Shown here one piece after another: positions 1 through 6,786 of a stretch of 14,508 nt of DNA. Both the position numbers and the translations under genes were made by a program. Position 1 is the stretch's first letter; every line of letters starts with the position of its first letter. The notes under the pieces are model-generated. The model was not told the DNA's origin and did not search any database. It was given only the letters and a program-made list of their open reading frames with translations. Source of the DNA: JALRAP01 sp046302815 (GTDB lineage: Bacteria > Bacteroidota > Bacteroidia > AKYH767-A > OLB10); assembly GCA_046302815.1 (NCBI GenBank), contig JBKCHO010000022.1, positions 1 to 14,508 on the forward strand. Reading direction: 5' to 3'.

Positions 1-349
1 GTTTTTAGAAAATTATTTTCGCCATGGGGCGGGGAACGTAGTTCCCAAAAATTAATTAACTGCAATTGCTACTACTTAAGCGTTTAATTTGAATCGAAAA
101 TTTGCAACCTCCCTTTTCAAAATTATTTTCGCCTCGGGGCGGCCCTTCGACACTTCGTCCGATAGCTATCGGATAAGCTCAGGGCAAGTGAGCGTAGCTC
201 CCCCGAACTTTCTTAATACCATAAAAAGCCAGGTCAACTTAATCGTTTAATTTCGATTAAAAATTTCACCTCAATTTTTTCTAAATTATTTTCGCCTTGG
301 GGCGGCCCTTCGACACTTCGTCCGATAGCTGTCGGACAAGCTCAGGGCA
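1..349. repeat. Three degenerate tandem copies of an intergenic repeat unit
   Basis: Three related blocks share the core AAATTATTTTCGCC followed by GGGGCGG: block A at about 9-46, block B at 77-200 and block C at 239-349. B and C also share the stretch before the core (CGTTTAATTT, then an A/T-rich run). B and C each carry a CCCTTCGA...CTCAGGG element right after GGGGCGG (143-184 and 306-347). A lacks it and runs straight into a short palindrome, GGGAAC-gta-GTTCCC at 32-46. The matching site in B reads GAGC-gta-GCTC (190-200). There is no credible gene here. The block lies downstream of the lipoprotein gene on the minus strand. Function is unknown; it could be transcribed as part of that gene's 3' end. 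Confidence 0.75.
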
Positions 350-359
350 GCACTTTCCA

Positions 360-398
360 CCCTTCGATAAACTCAGGGCAGCGCTTGTCACATGTCAC
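360..398. repeat. Single CCCTTCGA/CTCAGGG palindromic repeat with its right flank
   Basis: The left arm CCCTTCGA is at 360-367, the right arm ACTCAGGG ends at 378, and the flank GCGCTTGTCACATGTCAC follows at 381-398. The same arms and a close version of the flank recur at 2632-2730, on the other side of the neighbouring lipoprotein gene. It starts 18 bases past that gene's stop codon, so it may lie in its 3' untranslated region. This is a short interspersed repeat; no function is visible. Confidence 0.7.
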
Positions 399-415
399 TT
401 GTCACTTACTCCCCC

Positions 416-2404
416 CTAATCCCTGAGACACCGAACAGAGAAGCCGACCTGCTTATTGCGGTTGCCACGGTACACATCCGCATCAAAGTAATGGAGGCTC
501 CGGACCCAGGCGTTGGCGGTATCGTACTCTGAAGCACTCCACCACCAGCCGCGGTTGCCAATAGTGCCGTAACCGCGGTAACCGCCTGGCAAACCTGTGA
601 ACCCACTGCTGTTGGTGGCCCCTTGGTTGGGAGTCTCCCACAGCCCGGTGCCCGATTGTAAATCACCCACCTCCTTCATAAAGCCACCAGCAATTTGGCT
701 TTGTATTGAGCTATTTGTATTAATTGTATCCGCCTGCGGGTCGAGCTGTTTCACCAATACATTCCATTCGCTGTCCGTTGGCACATGCCAGCCCGTAGGG
801 CATACACCCCTGGTATCGGCCACTGCATACCAGTTGTACAACTTGCCATAAATGTTGTTGTACTGGCTGCTGTCGTTGTAGTACGCCCAGGCTCCTGTGG
901 TCAAGTTGGACCAATCACCTGTTGGGTTGGGTATCACATCGCCATTTTTGTATTTGGTGGTTTTCAGGTTCTCTTGCATCCACTCCTGCGTGCCTATCTG
1001 CACCGTGTTGTAGATGTTGCCATCGATGTCCGTTACTGTGCCTGTTCCACCACCGCCTCCTCCATTGCAAACTGTTACATTATTCATGATACCATTCGCG
1101 GGTATTTGCACAGGCGTGCCTGCTGTAAAAGGGTTGGTCGCATACGGATACAGCATGATGCCACTACCGCAGGTCGAAAATGAGAACTGGCCTGCCGCAT
1201 TTGCAAAATGCACTTGGCCGTTTGCTACTACATACCCATTTGTTACCGGATTGCCATTGCACACCAGCGTGCCCGTTACTTGCGTAGCTCCTGGTACGGT
1301 TACCGCAATGGGATTGAGCGTGGTGTTGGTGCTATAGGGTCCAACACTCTGCGTAAGAACCGTAATGTTGTTACCACCGCATGATACTTGTACGGTCATG
1401 GTGAAGCTTTGGCCTGCAGGCACCCAGCCGCTGAATTGACCTTGCGCATTGGTGTAGTCCGATGCCGTGCCGCTCGTTTGGCTGTTGAGGGTTACTGTGG
1501 CGCCCGGTATCGGTTGGCCATTGGTGTTGGTAATGGTACCTTGTAGCGTTATCCAGTCGCCAGGAATGTCGCAGTTCCAGAACGAAAAATGGCTCACCTG
1601 TGCCACATACTCGCTACCTTGTTTGGTGGCTGTGCCCTCTTGTTTCCAATATCCGTTTTGCTCGTCAAACGACCATAGGTCGATGGTATTTGGTGCCGTG
1701 GCCTGTTGTTGCGCAGCAATGGGGAAGCGAACGGTGGCTGTTTGTCCTGCCGCTAACTGGAGGGGCTGCCCAGCGTTGTCGGTAAGCTCCGCCGCCACCA
1801 TGCCGTAGGATTGCAATCCGCGACTCTGGTTGTTTTGTTGTACACCTATCAAATTGCCGGGCATTTCCTCAGAGAAGTTGTCGCTCTGGGTATCGATGTG
1901 CCTAATGGCTACCCGCACCGTGCCATTGTAGGGCGCGTTGTTTTTGACGATGCCGTTGGCGGGCAGGGTTATCTCTACCGCTGAGTTTGCATCGTTTATG
2001 GTGGCGCCACTCGAGGAGCTTACAGAGCCATCGGGCGTATTGGAGAGCAATCGTATGTTCACCCGGTTGCCACCGCTCAACGGCACGAAGCTGCGCGAGC
2101 CGGGGAAGTAGCCTTGCTTGGCTACTTTCACATAACCTAAATTTTGGTAGGCGTTGAAGTCGTTGATACGGAAAACCCCTTGCGCATCGGTAGTGGCGGT
2201 GCTACCACCTGCGTTCACCGTTGCGCCTGCTACTGCTGCTCCGTTTTCATCGGTTACCGTTCCGTATACCGAAGCGCTCACCCCTTGTCCCCACAAATCG
2301 CTGCTGGGTGGAGGGTTGGGCGATGGTTCTTCTGTTTCGTCTTTCTTACAAGCGACAATCACAACCACCATCATGAGTGCAAGGGCCAGGAGTTTTCTAA
2401 ACAT
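416..2404 (-). CDS. Surface lipoprotein with carboxypeptidase-regulatory-like modules and a C-terminal FISUMP domain
   Basis: A 662-residue predicted lipoprotein. Seen: a hydrophobic signal peptide (residues 1-18) ending in VIVA before Cys19, which would be lipidated, then KKDE and a Pro/Ser-rich linker. Residues about 45-120 look like a carboxypeptidase-regulatory-like beta-sandwich (GTVTDENGAAVAGATV). About 130-265 is a beta-rich module ending in NTIDLWSFDEQNGYWKQEG. Two more such repeats lie at about 285-450 (GTITNTNGQPIPGATVTL, then TGTLVCNGNPV). After a Gly-rich linker, about 454-662 is a FISUMP (Fibrobacter succinogenes major paralogous) domain, recognised by DIDGNIYNTVQIGTQEWM, CPTGWHVPTDSEW, GFTGLPGGYR and WWWSASEYD. 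The molecular role of FISUMP proteins is not established; surface display is inferred. Start: the only ATG in front of the signal peptide. The coding sequence is clearly richer in G+C than the genes at 4234-6447. Non-coding repeats flank it on both sides. Confidence 0.9.
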   Translation of the reverse strand: MFRKLLALALMMVVVIVACKKDETEEPSPNPPPSSDLWGQGVSASVYGTVTDENGAAVAGATVNAGGSTATTDAQGVFRINDFNAYQNLGYVKVAKQGYFPGSRSFVPLSGGNRVNIRLLSNTPDGSVSSSSGATINDANSAVEITLPANGIVKNNAPYNGTVRVAIRHIDTQSDNFSEEMPGNLIGVQQNNQSRGLQSYGMVAAELTDNAGQPLQLAAGQTATVRFPIAAQQQATAPNTIDLWSFDEQNGYWKQEGTATKQGSEYVAQVSHFSFWNCDIPGDWITLQGTITNTNGQPIPGATVTLNSQTSGTASDYTNAQGQFSGWVPAGQSFTMTVQVSCGGNNITVLTQSVGPYSTNTTLNPIAVTVPGATQVTGTLVCNGNPVTNGYVVANGQVHFANAAGQFSFSTCGSGIMLYPYATNPFTAGTPVQIPANGIMNNVTVCNGGGGGGTGTVTDIDGNIYNTVQIGTQEWMQENLKTTKYKNGDVIPNPTGDWSNLTTGAWAYYNDSSQYNNIYGKLYNWYAVADTRGVCPTGWHVPTDSEWNVLVKQLDPQADTINTNSSIQSQIAGGFMKEVGDLQSGTGLWETPNQGATNSSGFTGLPGGYRGYGTIGNRGWWWSASEYDTANAWVRSLHYFDADVYRGNRNKQVGFSVRCLRD

Positions 2405-2434
2405 GGTTTTGTTTTTTTATGGTTCAAAATGTTG

Positions 2435-2454
2435 AAGCCGTGAAAAAGCGGCTT
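2435..2454 (-). other. Small hairpin in the leader of the FISUMP lipoprotein gene
   Basis: Arms AAGCCG (2435-2440) and CGGCTT (2449-2454) enclose an 8-base loop, about 30 bases upstream of the start codon. A near match to the Bacteroidota -7 element (TATCATTG, one mismatch to TAnnTTTG) lies just beyond at 2462-2469 on the minus strand. No -33 element is convincing. If that is the promoter, the hairpin is inside the 5' untranslated region. Both calls are weak. Confidence 0.3.
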
Positions 2455-2505
2455 TGTAGTACAATGATAGGAAATTTTCGAAAATGCAGAAGTAGTGGCG
2501 CGAGG

Positions 2506-2608
2506 CCCTTCGACCCTTCGACCCTTCGACCCTTCGACAAGCTCAGGGTAAACAAGCTCAGGGCAAGCAGGCTCAGGGTAAACAAGCTCAGGGTAAACAG
2601 GCTCAGGG
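2506..2608. repeat. Half-site array: four CCCTTCGA left arms, then five (A/G)GCTCAGGG right arms
   Basis: The left arm CCCTTCGA occurs four times head to tail at 2506, 2514, 2522 and 2530. After a single C, five right arms of the form A(A/G)GCTCAGGG start at 2539, 2554, 2569, 2584 and 2599, an exact 15-base period with 5-base linkers TAAAC or CAAGC. All left arms come before all right arms, as expected if the palindrome had inserted into its own centre several times or if each arm expanded by slippage. The peptides it encodes in any frame are low-complexity Leu-Arg repeats, so it is not a gene. It lies between two minus-strand genes. Confidence 0.85.
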
Positions 2609-2644
2609 CGACGCGGTGGCGGTAACGATAATTGTCACATGTCA

Positions 2645-2663
2645 CCCTTCGACAGGCTCAGGG
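2645..2663. repeat. Minimal palindromic repeat CCCTTCGACAGGCTCAGGG
   Basis: This is the 1:1 form of the repeat: one left arm CCCTTCGA, a short centre and one right arm GGCTCAGGG. It is preceded by TTGTCACATGTCAC (2632-2645) and followed by GGCGCTTGTCAC (2665-2676), the flank that also follows the copy at 360. It serves as the reference form for the expanded array to its left. Confidence 0.8.
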
Positions 2664-2675
2664 CGGCGCTTGTCA

Positions 2676-2730
2676 CCCTTCGACCCTTCGATGAACTCAG
2701 GGCAAGCAAGCTCAGGGCGACGCTTATCAC
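2676..2730. repeat. Two-left, two-right version of the palindromic repeat with flank
   Basis: Left arms CCCTTCGA are at 2676-2683 and 2684-2691. Right arms ending in CTCAGGG occupy 2693-2702 and 2708-2717, again 15 bases apart with linker CAAGC. The flank GACGCTTATCAC follows at 2719-2730. The stop codon of the kinase gene is only 8 bases further on, so this repeat is in that gene's immediate 3' region and may act as its 3' end structure. Confidence 0.8.
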
Positions 2731-2737
2731 TTGCCAC

Positions 2738-3661
2738 TCACACCAGCGTAATATCGAACTGCACCAAATCAACAAACTCCTGCACGCGATTTTCGAGTTC
2801 GTCGTTGGTAATTTCCAAAAGGCGCTCTGTTCCGAATTTTTCGACACAGAATGACGCCATGGCAGAGCCAAAGATGATGGCTCGCTTCATGTTGTCGAAT
2901 GAGATGTCGCGTGTACGAGCCAGATGGCCTATAAAGCCGCCAGCGAAGGTGTCGCCGGCTCCGGTTGGGTCGAATACATCCTCCAGCGGAAGCGCAGGAG
3001 CGAAGAAAACCTGCTCATTGTTGAAGAGCAATGCGCCATGCTCACCTTTTTTGATGATAAGGTATTTGGGACCCATGCCCAAGATTTTTTGAGCGGCCTT
3101 CACCAATGAATACTCTCCCGACAATTGACGCGCCTCGGCATCGTTGATGGTGAGCACATCCGTTCGGGCAATCATTTTCAACAAATCCTCCATGGCCGTC
3201 TCCATCCAAAAATTCATGGTATCCATAACTACCAACTTCGGCCTTTCCTGTAAACGATCGAGCACCTTCATTTGCAACGAGGGCATCAAATTGCCCAACA
3301 TAAGGAATTCACAATCTTGGTACGAATCGGGAATAATGGGGTCGAAGGATAAGATAACATTCAGTTCCGTAGCGAGGGTGTCGCGCGTATTCATGTCGTT
3401 GTGATAGCGCCCCGACCAGAAAAAAGACTTCTGACCAGCCAAAACCTGAAGTCCCTCCGTTCTGATACCACGGTCGTTGAAGCCTTGAATGGTTTCTTTA
3501 GGGAAATCATCGCCCACAACGGATACCAGGTTAATGTTATCGGTAAAAAAAGAGGCCGAGAGACCCGCATAGGTAGCCGCACCACCTATGATTTTATCGG
3601 TTTTTCCAAATGGTGTTTCAATGGCATCAAAGGCAACGGTTCCAACTACAAGAAGGCTCAT
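2738..3661 (-). CDS. PfkB/ribokinase-family sugar kinase
   Basis: A 307-residue cytoplasmic kinase of the PfkB (ribokinase) superfamily, which transfers phosphate from ATP to a hydroxyl of a sugar, nucleoside or similar substrate. Seen: an N-terminal strand with Asp12 (GTVAFDAIETP), the glycine pair at residues 26-27 (GGAATYAG) typical of the N-terminal signature, and the C-terminal signature DPTGAGDTFAGGF at 231-243, with the anion-hole GAGD and probable catalytic base Asp237. IIKKGEHGALLF near 205 is the usual ATP-side strand. Length and motif order match a complete, active enzyme. The substrate cannot be read from the sequence, so no gene symbol is given. The family member with GTVAFDAIETPFGKTDKI is, as I recall, widespread in Bacteroidota. 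It has its own promoter and diverges from the small gene at 3818. Confidence 0.92.
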   Translation of the reverse strand: MSLLVVGTVAFDAIETPFGKTDKIIGGAATYAGLSASFFTDNINLVSVVGDDFPKETIQGFNDRGIRTEGLQVLAGQKSFFWSGRYHNDMNTRDTLATELNVILSFDPIIPDSYQDCEFLMLGNLMPSLQMKVLDRLQERPKLVVMDTMNFWMETAMEDLLKMIARTDVLTINDAEARQLSGEYSLVKAAQKILGMGPKYLIIKKGEHGALLFNNEQVFFAPALPLEDVFDPTGAGDTFAGGFIGHLARTRDISFDNMKRAIIFGSAMASFCVEKFGTERLLEITNDELENRVQEFVDLVQFDITLV

Positions 3662-3681
3662 GGGTTATATTGTTTGGGATT

Positions 3682-3689
3682 CAAAGATA
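3682..3689 (-). promoter_or_regulatory. Bacteroidota-type -7 promoter element for the kinase gene
   Basis: On the minus strand these bases read TATCTTTG, an exact match to TAnnTTTG. Transcription would start about 7 bases downstream, giving a leader of roughly 14 bases before the ATG at 3661. No clear TTTG is seen at -33, so the assignment rests on the -7 element and its position. Confidence 0.55.
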
Positions 3690-3817
3690 GGCTTTAGGCG
3701 AATAATGCTGCTTGTGTTTTTTCGAAAACAGAAAGCTGGATTTTTTAAAAGCGATTGTTGACATCCGTCATCTCGTTATTCAATTAGCGAAAGTTCCTTT
3801 GTACAAAAACATCCCCC

Positions 3818-4075
3818 ATGAAAAATCACACCTCCTCCGACCCCGTTGTGCCACAAGGCATCAATGATTACATCAAAGACTGTTTCAACGATGATTTTTT
3901 AACCGATATTAAACCGGTAATCGATGCCAAAGGCCAAACATCCTGGCTCGTGGATGTTACACACAATAGCCTGGTTTACCATCTTCGCTTCAACCAGATG
4001 GGTGCATTGGTAGATAGCCAAACGGAGGCCATTTCATTTCCTGGAGACGAGATCGAGCTTGGGGAGGGCGACTAG
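3818..4075 (+). CDS. Small acidic protein of unknown function
   Basis: An 85-residue protein without signal peptide or membrane segment, so probably cytoplasmic. I do not recognise the family. It has a short helix-like N-terminus (INDYIKDCFNDDFLTDIKPVIDA), then alternating strand-like segments (SWLVDVTHN, LVYHLRFNQMGALVDSQTEA) and an acidic tail (PGDEIELGEGD). The strand pattern resembles small PepSY-like folds, but this is only an impression. It is divergent from the kinase gene, 156 bases between starts. A near match to the -7 element (TTCCTTTG, one mismatch) lies at 3794-3801. The ATG at 3818 is the first in frame, and normal codon use plus the intact reading frame support a real gene. Confidence 0.65.
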   Translation: MKNHTSSDPVVPQGINDYIKDCFNDDFLTDIKPVIDAKGQTSWLVDVTHNSLVYHLRFNQMGALVDSQTEAISFPGDEIELGEGD

Positions 4076-4141
4076 TTGGATAATAGGCCCGTCTGCCAAC
4101 AGGACTTTGAAGCTTTTATATATTACTGATTTTCAATGAAT

Positions 4142-4175
4142 AAAGGGGTTGTGCAAGCGGTTTTACAAGCCCTTT
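4142..4175 (+). terminator. Probable terminator after the small acidic-protein gene
   Basis: Arms AAAGGG (4142-4147) and TTGT (4149-4152) pair with ACAA (4165-4168) and CCCTTT (4170-4175), with one G-G mismatch and a 12-base loop. A short T-rich stretch follows. The hairpin is moderately strong but the T-tract is interrupted, so termination may be partial. Its right arm overlaps the -33 element of the next gene's promoter. Confidence 0.45.
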
Positions 4176-4203
4176 TGGATTGTCTTTAAAATATTTACAT
4201 TTG
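4174..4203 (+). promoter_or_regulatory. Bacteroidota promoter (TTTG / TACATTTG) for the DUF4397-like lipoprotein gene
   Basis: TTTG at 4174-4177 (-33) and TACATTTG at 4196-4203 (-7, exact TAnnTTTG) are separated by 18 bases, close to the spacing known for Bacteroidota sigma-A promoters. Transcription would begin near 4210, leaving a leader of about 24 bases before the ATG at 4234. This position rules out the in-frame TTG at 4180 as the start. Confidence 0.7.
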
Positions 4204-4233
4204 TCTCCTGAACCAAAATTTATCCATCTCATT

Positions 4234-5463
4234 ATGAAGGTCATTTACAATTCCACGCTGAAGACGGTCCTGTTCTTTGTTTTGATTGCTACGGCACTTA
4301 CTAGCTGCAAAAAAGATGAGGAAACCGAAGTTCCTGTAATCACAGTTTCAGGTCCAAATCCGATGTATTTGGATAGCCTCGATCAGCCGTTTTATGAGCC
4401 CGGTGTTAGCACTAGTAGCGGCACCATTGTTACCGATCTAAGCGCTGTTAACTTCAAAAAGCGTGGCGAGTACACGGTTTATTATTCAGCTGTTGATGGT
4501 CCTAATGTGGTTGGATATGCTACTCGCCAATTAATCATGAAAAATCCTTCTGAATCGTTGGTAGGAGCATACAATGTTGAAGTCCGTGATGCAAACGGCG
4601 ACATAATCGACTATTATGTTGATAATATCTCTACGGACGATTATGTTAATGGCAAGTTCTATTTCAGTAATTTTTCTGGAGATTGCCTCGACAATTTTGT
4701 TGTTACAGCCAAGTATTTTTGGCTTGAAGATTCCTTGGATTTGTATACTGGACAGGATTTTCAAAACAACACATTGCAAAAATTTGCTGTAAATGTTAAT
4801 GGAAGCAATATTTCTTTTGAAATGGAAATCACCAATTCATCAGGAAATACCAACACATATACTTATGTAAGTCGTGACCCCAATGCACCATCTGCAACTT
4901 TAATGGCAACACATTTGGCTATGGATGGACCTCCCGTTGATATCCATGTAGACAATGAGAAAGCCGTTAGCGCATTAGATACAGCGGTTTCTACATCTTA
5001 CCTAACATTGGATGCAGGCAATCACAACTTCAAAATAAAAGTAGAGGGTTCTTGTACCACGGTGCCTGGTCTTGAAGGAAATGTATCCTTATCATCCGGC
5101 CAAAATTATTCAGCCTTTGCGGTTGGATCTGGATCTGTAGGCTACAACCTGCTACTTCTTAATGATGATCTTTCGAATCCTGCCTCTGGTAACGCGAGAG
5201 TACGATTCCTGCACGCTGTTCCCGGAGCGCCCAATGTTACCATTTCAACAGGTGGGTCTGCTGTTTTTACAGATGTGGAGTATAAAGAAGACAACACGAT
5301 AGAGGTGCCTTCTGGATCTTATGTATTTGATGTAACAGAGGCTTCATCTGGAACTCCTCTCCTTTCCACAGGTTCGGTTAACTTTGATCCCGGTAAAGTA
5401 TACACCGTTATTGCTTACCCAAGTGGCGGTGGTATCGGTGTTAAATTGATCACCAACAAATAA
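4234..5463 (+). CDS. Lipoprotein with DUF5011-like and DUF4397-like domains
   Basis: A 409-residue predicted surface lipoprotein. Seen: a signal peptide with lipobox ALTS before Cys25, followed by KKDEE. Residues about 32-105 look like a DUF5011 immunoglobulin-like module (PVITVSGPNPMYLDSLDQPF, then RGEYTVYYSAVDG). A middle region (about 107-215) is rich in Asn, Asp, Tyr and Phe and unassigned. The C-terminal part carries two copies of a module I assign to DUF4397: about 220-300 (ATLMATHLAMDGPPVDIHVD) and 320-405 (ARVRFLHAVPGAPNVTIST), the second being the better match. These are putative adhesion or surface-layer domains; no enzymatic residues are apparent. The ATG at 4234 is chosen because it gives a canonical signal peptide and lies just after a good promoter. 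It is monocistronic, with a strong terminator downstream. It is distinctly A/T-rich. Confidence 0.85.
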   Translation: MKVIYNSTLKTVLFFVLIATALTSCKKDEETEVPVITVSGPNPMYLDSLDQPFYEPGVSTSSGTIVTDLSAVNFKKRGEYTVYYSAVDGPNVVGYATRQLIMKNPSESLVGAYNVEVRDANGDIIDYYVDNISTDDYVNGKFYFSNFSGDCLDNFVVTAKYFWLEDSLDLYTGQDFQNNTLQKFAVNVNGSNISFEMEITNSSGNTNTYTYVSRDPNAPSATLMATHLAMDGPPVDIHVDNEKAVSALDTAVSTSYLTLDAGNHNFKIKVEGSCTTVPGLEGNVSLSSGQNYSAFAVGSGSVGYNLLLLNDDLSNPASGNARVRFLHAVPGAPNVTISTGGSAVFTDVEYKEDNTIEVPSGSYVFDVTEASSGTPLLSTGSVNFDPGKVYTVIAYPSGGGIGVKLITNK

Positions 5464-5477
5464 AATCATCTTCATAC

Positions 5478-5511
5478 AAAAAAACCGGCTGCCACTCAGC
5501 CGGTTTTTTTT
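5478..5511 (+). terminator. Strong Rho-independent terminator, probably bidirectional
   Basis: Arms CCGGCTG (5485-5491) and CAGCCGG (5497-5503) enclose a 5-base loop. The stem is followed by eight T and preceded by seven A, which extends the pairing and allows termination in both directions. It ends the lipoprotein transcript 15-50 bases after the stop codon and separates it from the T9SS cargo gene at 5581. Confidence 0.92.
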
Positions 5512-5580
5512 GTTTAAAAAGATTCATATCGTCCAAATTTTCAAAGATGCTTTGTAGCCCAAATACCTAATCCATATATC

Positions 5581-6447
5581 ATGAAACCGATCCCAAAAAT
5601 TCTGTTATTGATGGCGCTCGTATTGCCAAAATCGCTTGTCGCACAAATCTCACTAGAGCAATCGTATGGAGTTTGTGAAGAAATTCCCGTACACATCACA
5701 ACTCTCGAAAACTCCGGTGACAAGTATGTGGTTTACGATGATACAGGTTTTACATTGAACCTTTACAACTTAGACCATACCTTATTCAAAACAATACCCA
5801 TAGATACGCTTGCGATTGGCTTTTACCCATCATACTACCCACAAGGAGAAGGCGTGTTTGCGTCTTATGTGAAGGAAAATCTATTCGATTTGGATGGTCA
5901 GGTGGAGTTTGTTTGGCAGTTTTCAGGATTTGATCCCGTTCTATTCCAGCTCAAAGTTATTTCAGCTATTATTGACGAGTCTGGACAGCCTTTGGCGGTA
6001 TTTGATAGCTGTTATATTATAAGTGATTTTTCAGAATTCTATCAGCCCATTCGTAACACCGCCTCGGGCACAAAATTGTTCGTTGAAAACAGTGTTACTT
6101 CTGAATACAAGGTCTACAGCCTGCCCGGTACCTTAACATGCGATCCATGCGGAAGCGTAAGTGGTTTACAGAACCCTACGGCAAATAGCGAACGGGCTTC
6201 ATCCAAGGTGTTTCCCAATCCCTCCAAAAACACTGCAACCATAGAATATAAATTGCCTCTCGGTATAGGCTCAGGATTGATTCGTATTTACAACCAAGAG
6301 GGCAAAGACATAAAAAGCTATCGAATCGGCGAAGCATTTAATAACATATCCATATCTGTGGAAGACCTGCCCTCTGGCCAATACTTTTACAGAGTGGAGA
6401 CCAATGATGGAACCAACATCAGCACAGGAAAACTGATTGTAAATTGA
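5581..6447 (+). CDS. Secreted protein of unknown function with T9SS type A sorting domain
   Basis: A 288-residue predicted secreted protein. Seen: a Sec signal peptide (MKPIPKILLLMALVLPKSLVAQ, cleavage near residue 21). A unique region follows (about 22-195) with repeated strand-like stretches (DKYVVYDDTGFTLNLYNLDHTLFKTIPID) and a CDPCG cysteine pair at its end. A C-terminal T9SS type A sorting domain covers about 205-288, with FPNPSKNTATIEY, IRIYNQEGKDI and LPSGQYFYRVETNDG. It would cross the outer membrane by the type IX system and then be released or attached to the surface. The central region resembles no domain I can name. Start: the first ATG with a proper signal peptide. No convincing promoter was found in the 70 bases upstream, although the strong terminator before it implies one. 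Confidence 0.85.
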   Translation: MKPIPKILLLMALVLPKSLVAQISLEQSYGVCEEIPVHITTLENSGDKYVVYDDTGFTLNLYNLDHTLFKTIPIDTLAIGFYPSYYPQGEGVFASYVKENLFDLDGQVEFVWQFSGFDPVLFQLKVISAIIDESGQPLAVFDSCYIISDFSEFYQPIRNTASGTKLFVENSVTSEYKVYSLPGTLTCDPCGSVSGLQNPTANSERASSKVFPNPSKNTATIEYKLPLGIGSGLIRIYNQEGKDIKSYRIGEAFNNISISVEDLPSGQYFYRVETNDGTNISTGKLIVN

Positions 6448-6786
6448 TTGCCTTAACCCATAAGGATATCAGGAATCAAACTGCATCATTTAAATTGTTT
6501 CCAAAACATAGCCTTGTTTGTATTTTAAAATCTCAAGGTTCGCGTAATTTGAAGCTCGCTTTCCGAAAAGAACAGAATCTCTATTGAGTTACAAATCGGC
6601 AAAGTGTTTATGTTATTATTTTGCCACCATATTAGTGATGCCCAAAAAGGGCGATTACTTGTGTTTTTTACAATTTAATTTGGGTGGCCATCAGCCAAAA
6701 ACCAACAGATAATAAAATTTAATTTTTATACCTCTGCATTTTTCCGTATTATAGCTATCTCTATGCAAAAAACATTTGTCCTACAT
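6448..6786 (+). other. A/T-rich intergenic region before the secreted-protein operon
   Basis: About 340 bases without a credible gene on either strand. The only possible regulatory site is TACCTCTG at 6729-6736, one mismatch to the -7 element and 27-50 bases before the candidate starts at 6763 and 6787. I see no terminator for the upstream gene and no repeat shared with other parts of the window. Confidence 0.4.

Noticed and set aside
785..1183. Open frames on the plus strand across the FISUMP lipoprotein gene
   Set aside because: They are antisense shadows of a well-supported coding sequence and show no recognisable domain.
2506..2717. CRISPR array
   Set aside because: The repeated words are 8 and 15 bases long with 0-5-base linkers; there are no unique spacers of CRISPR length and no cas genes.
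2419..2854. Open frames through the half-site arrays on both strands, giving Leu-Arg or Leu-Ser repeat peptides
   Set aside because: They are translations of the CCCTTCGA/CTCAGGG repeats and their flanks; no domain, no start context and overlap with several frames.
4180..4233. TTG start for the DUF4397-like lipoprotein
   Set aside because: It overlaps the promoter (-7 element at 4196-4203), and the ATG at 4234 gives a canonical lipoprotein signal peptide.
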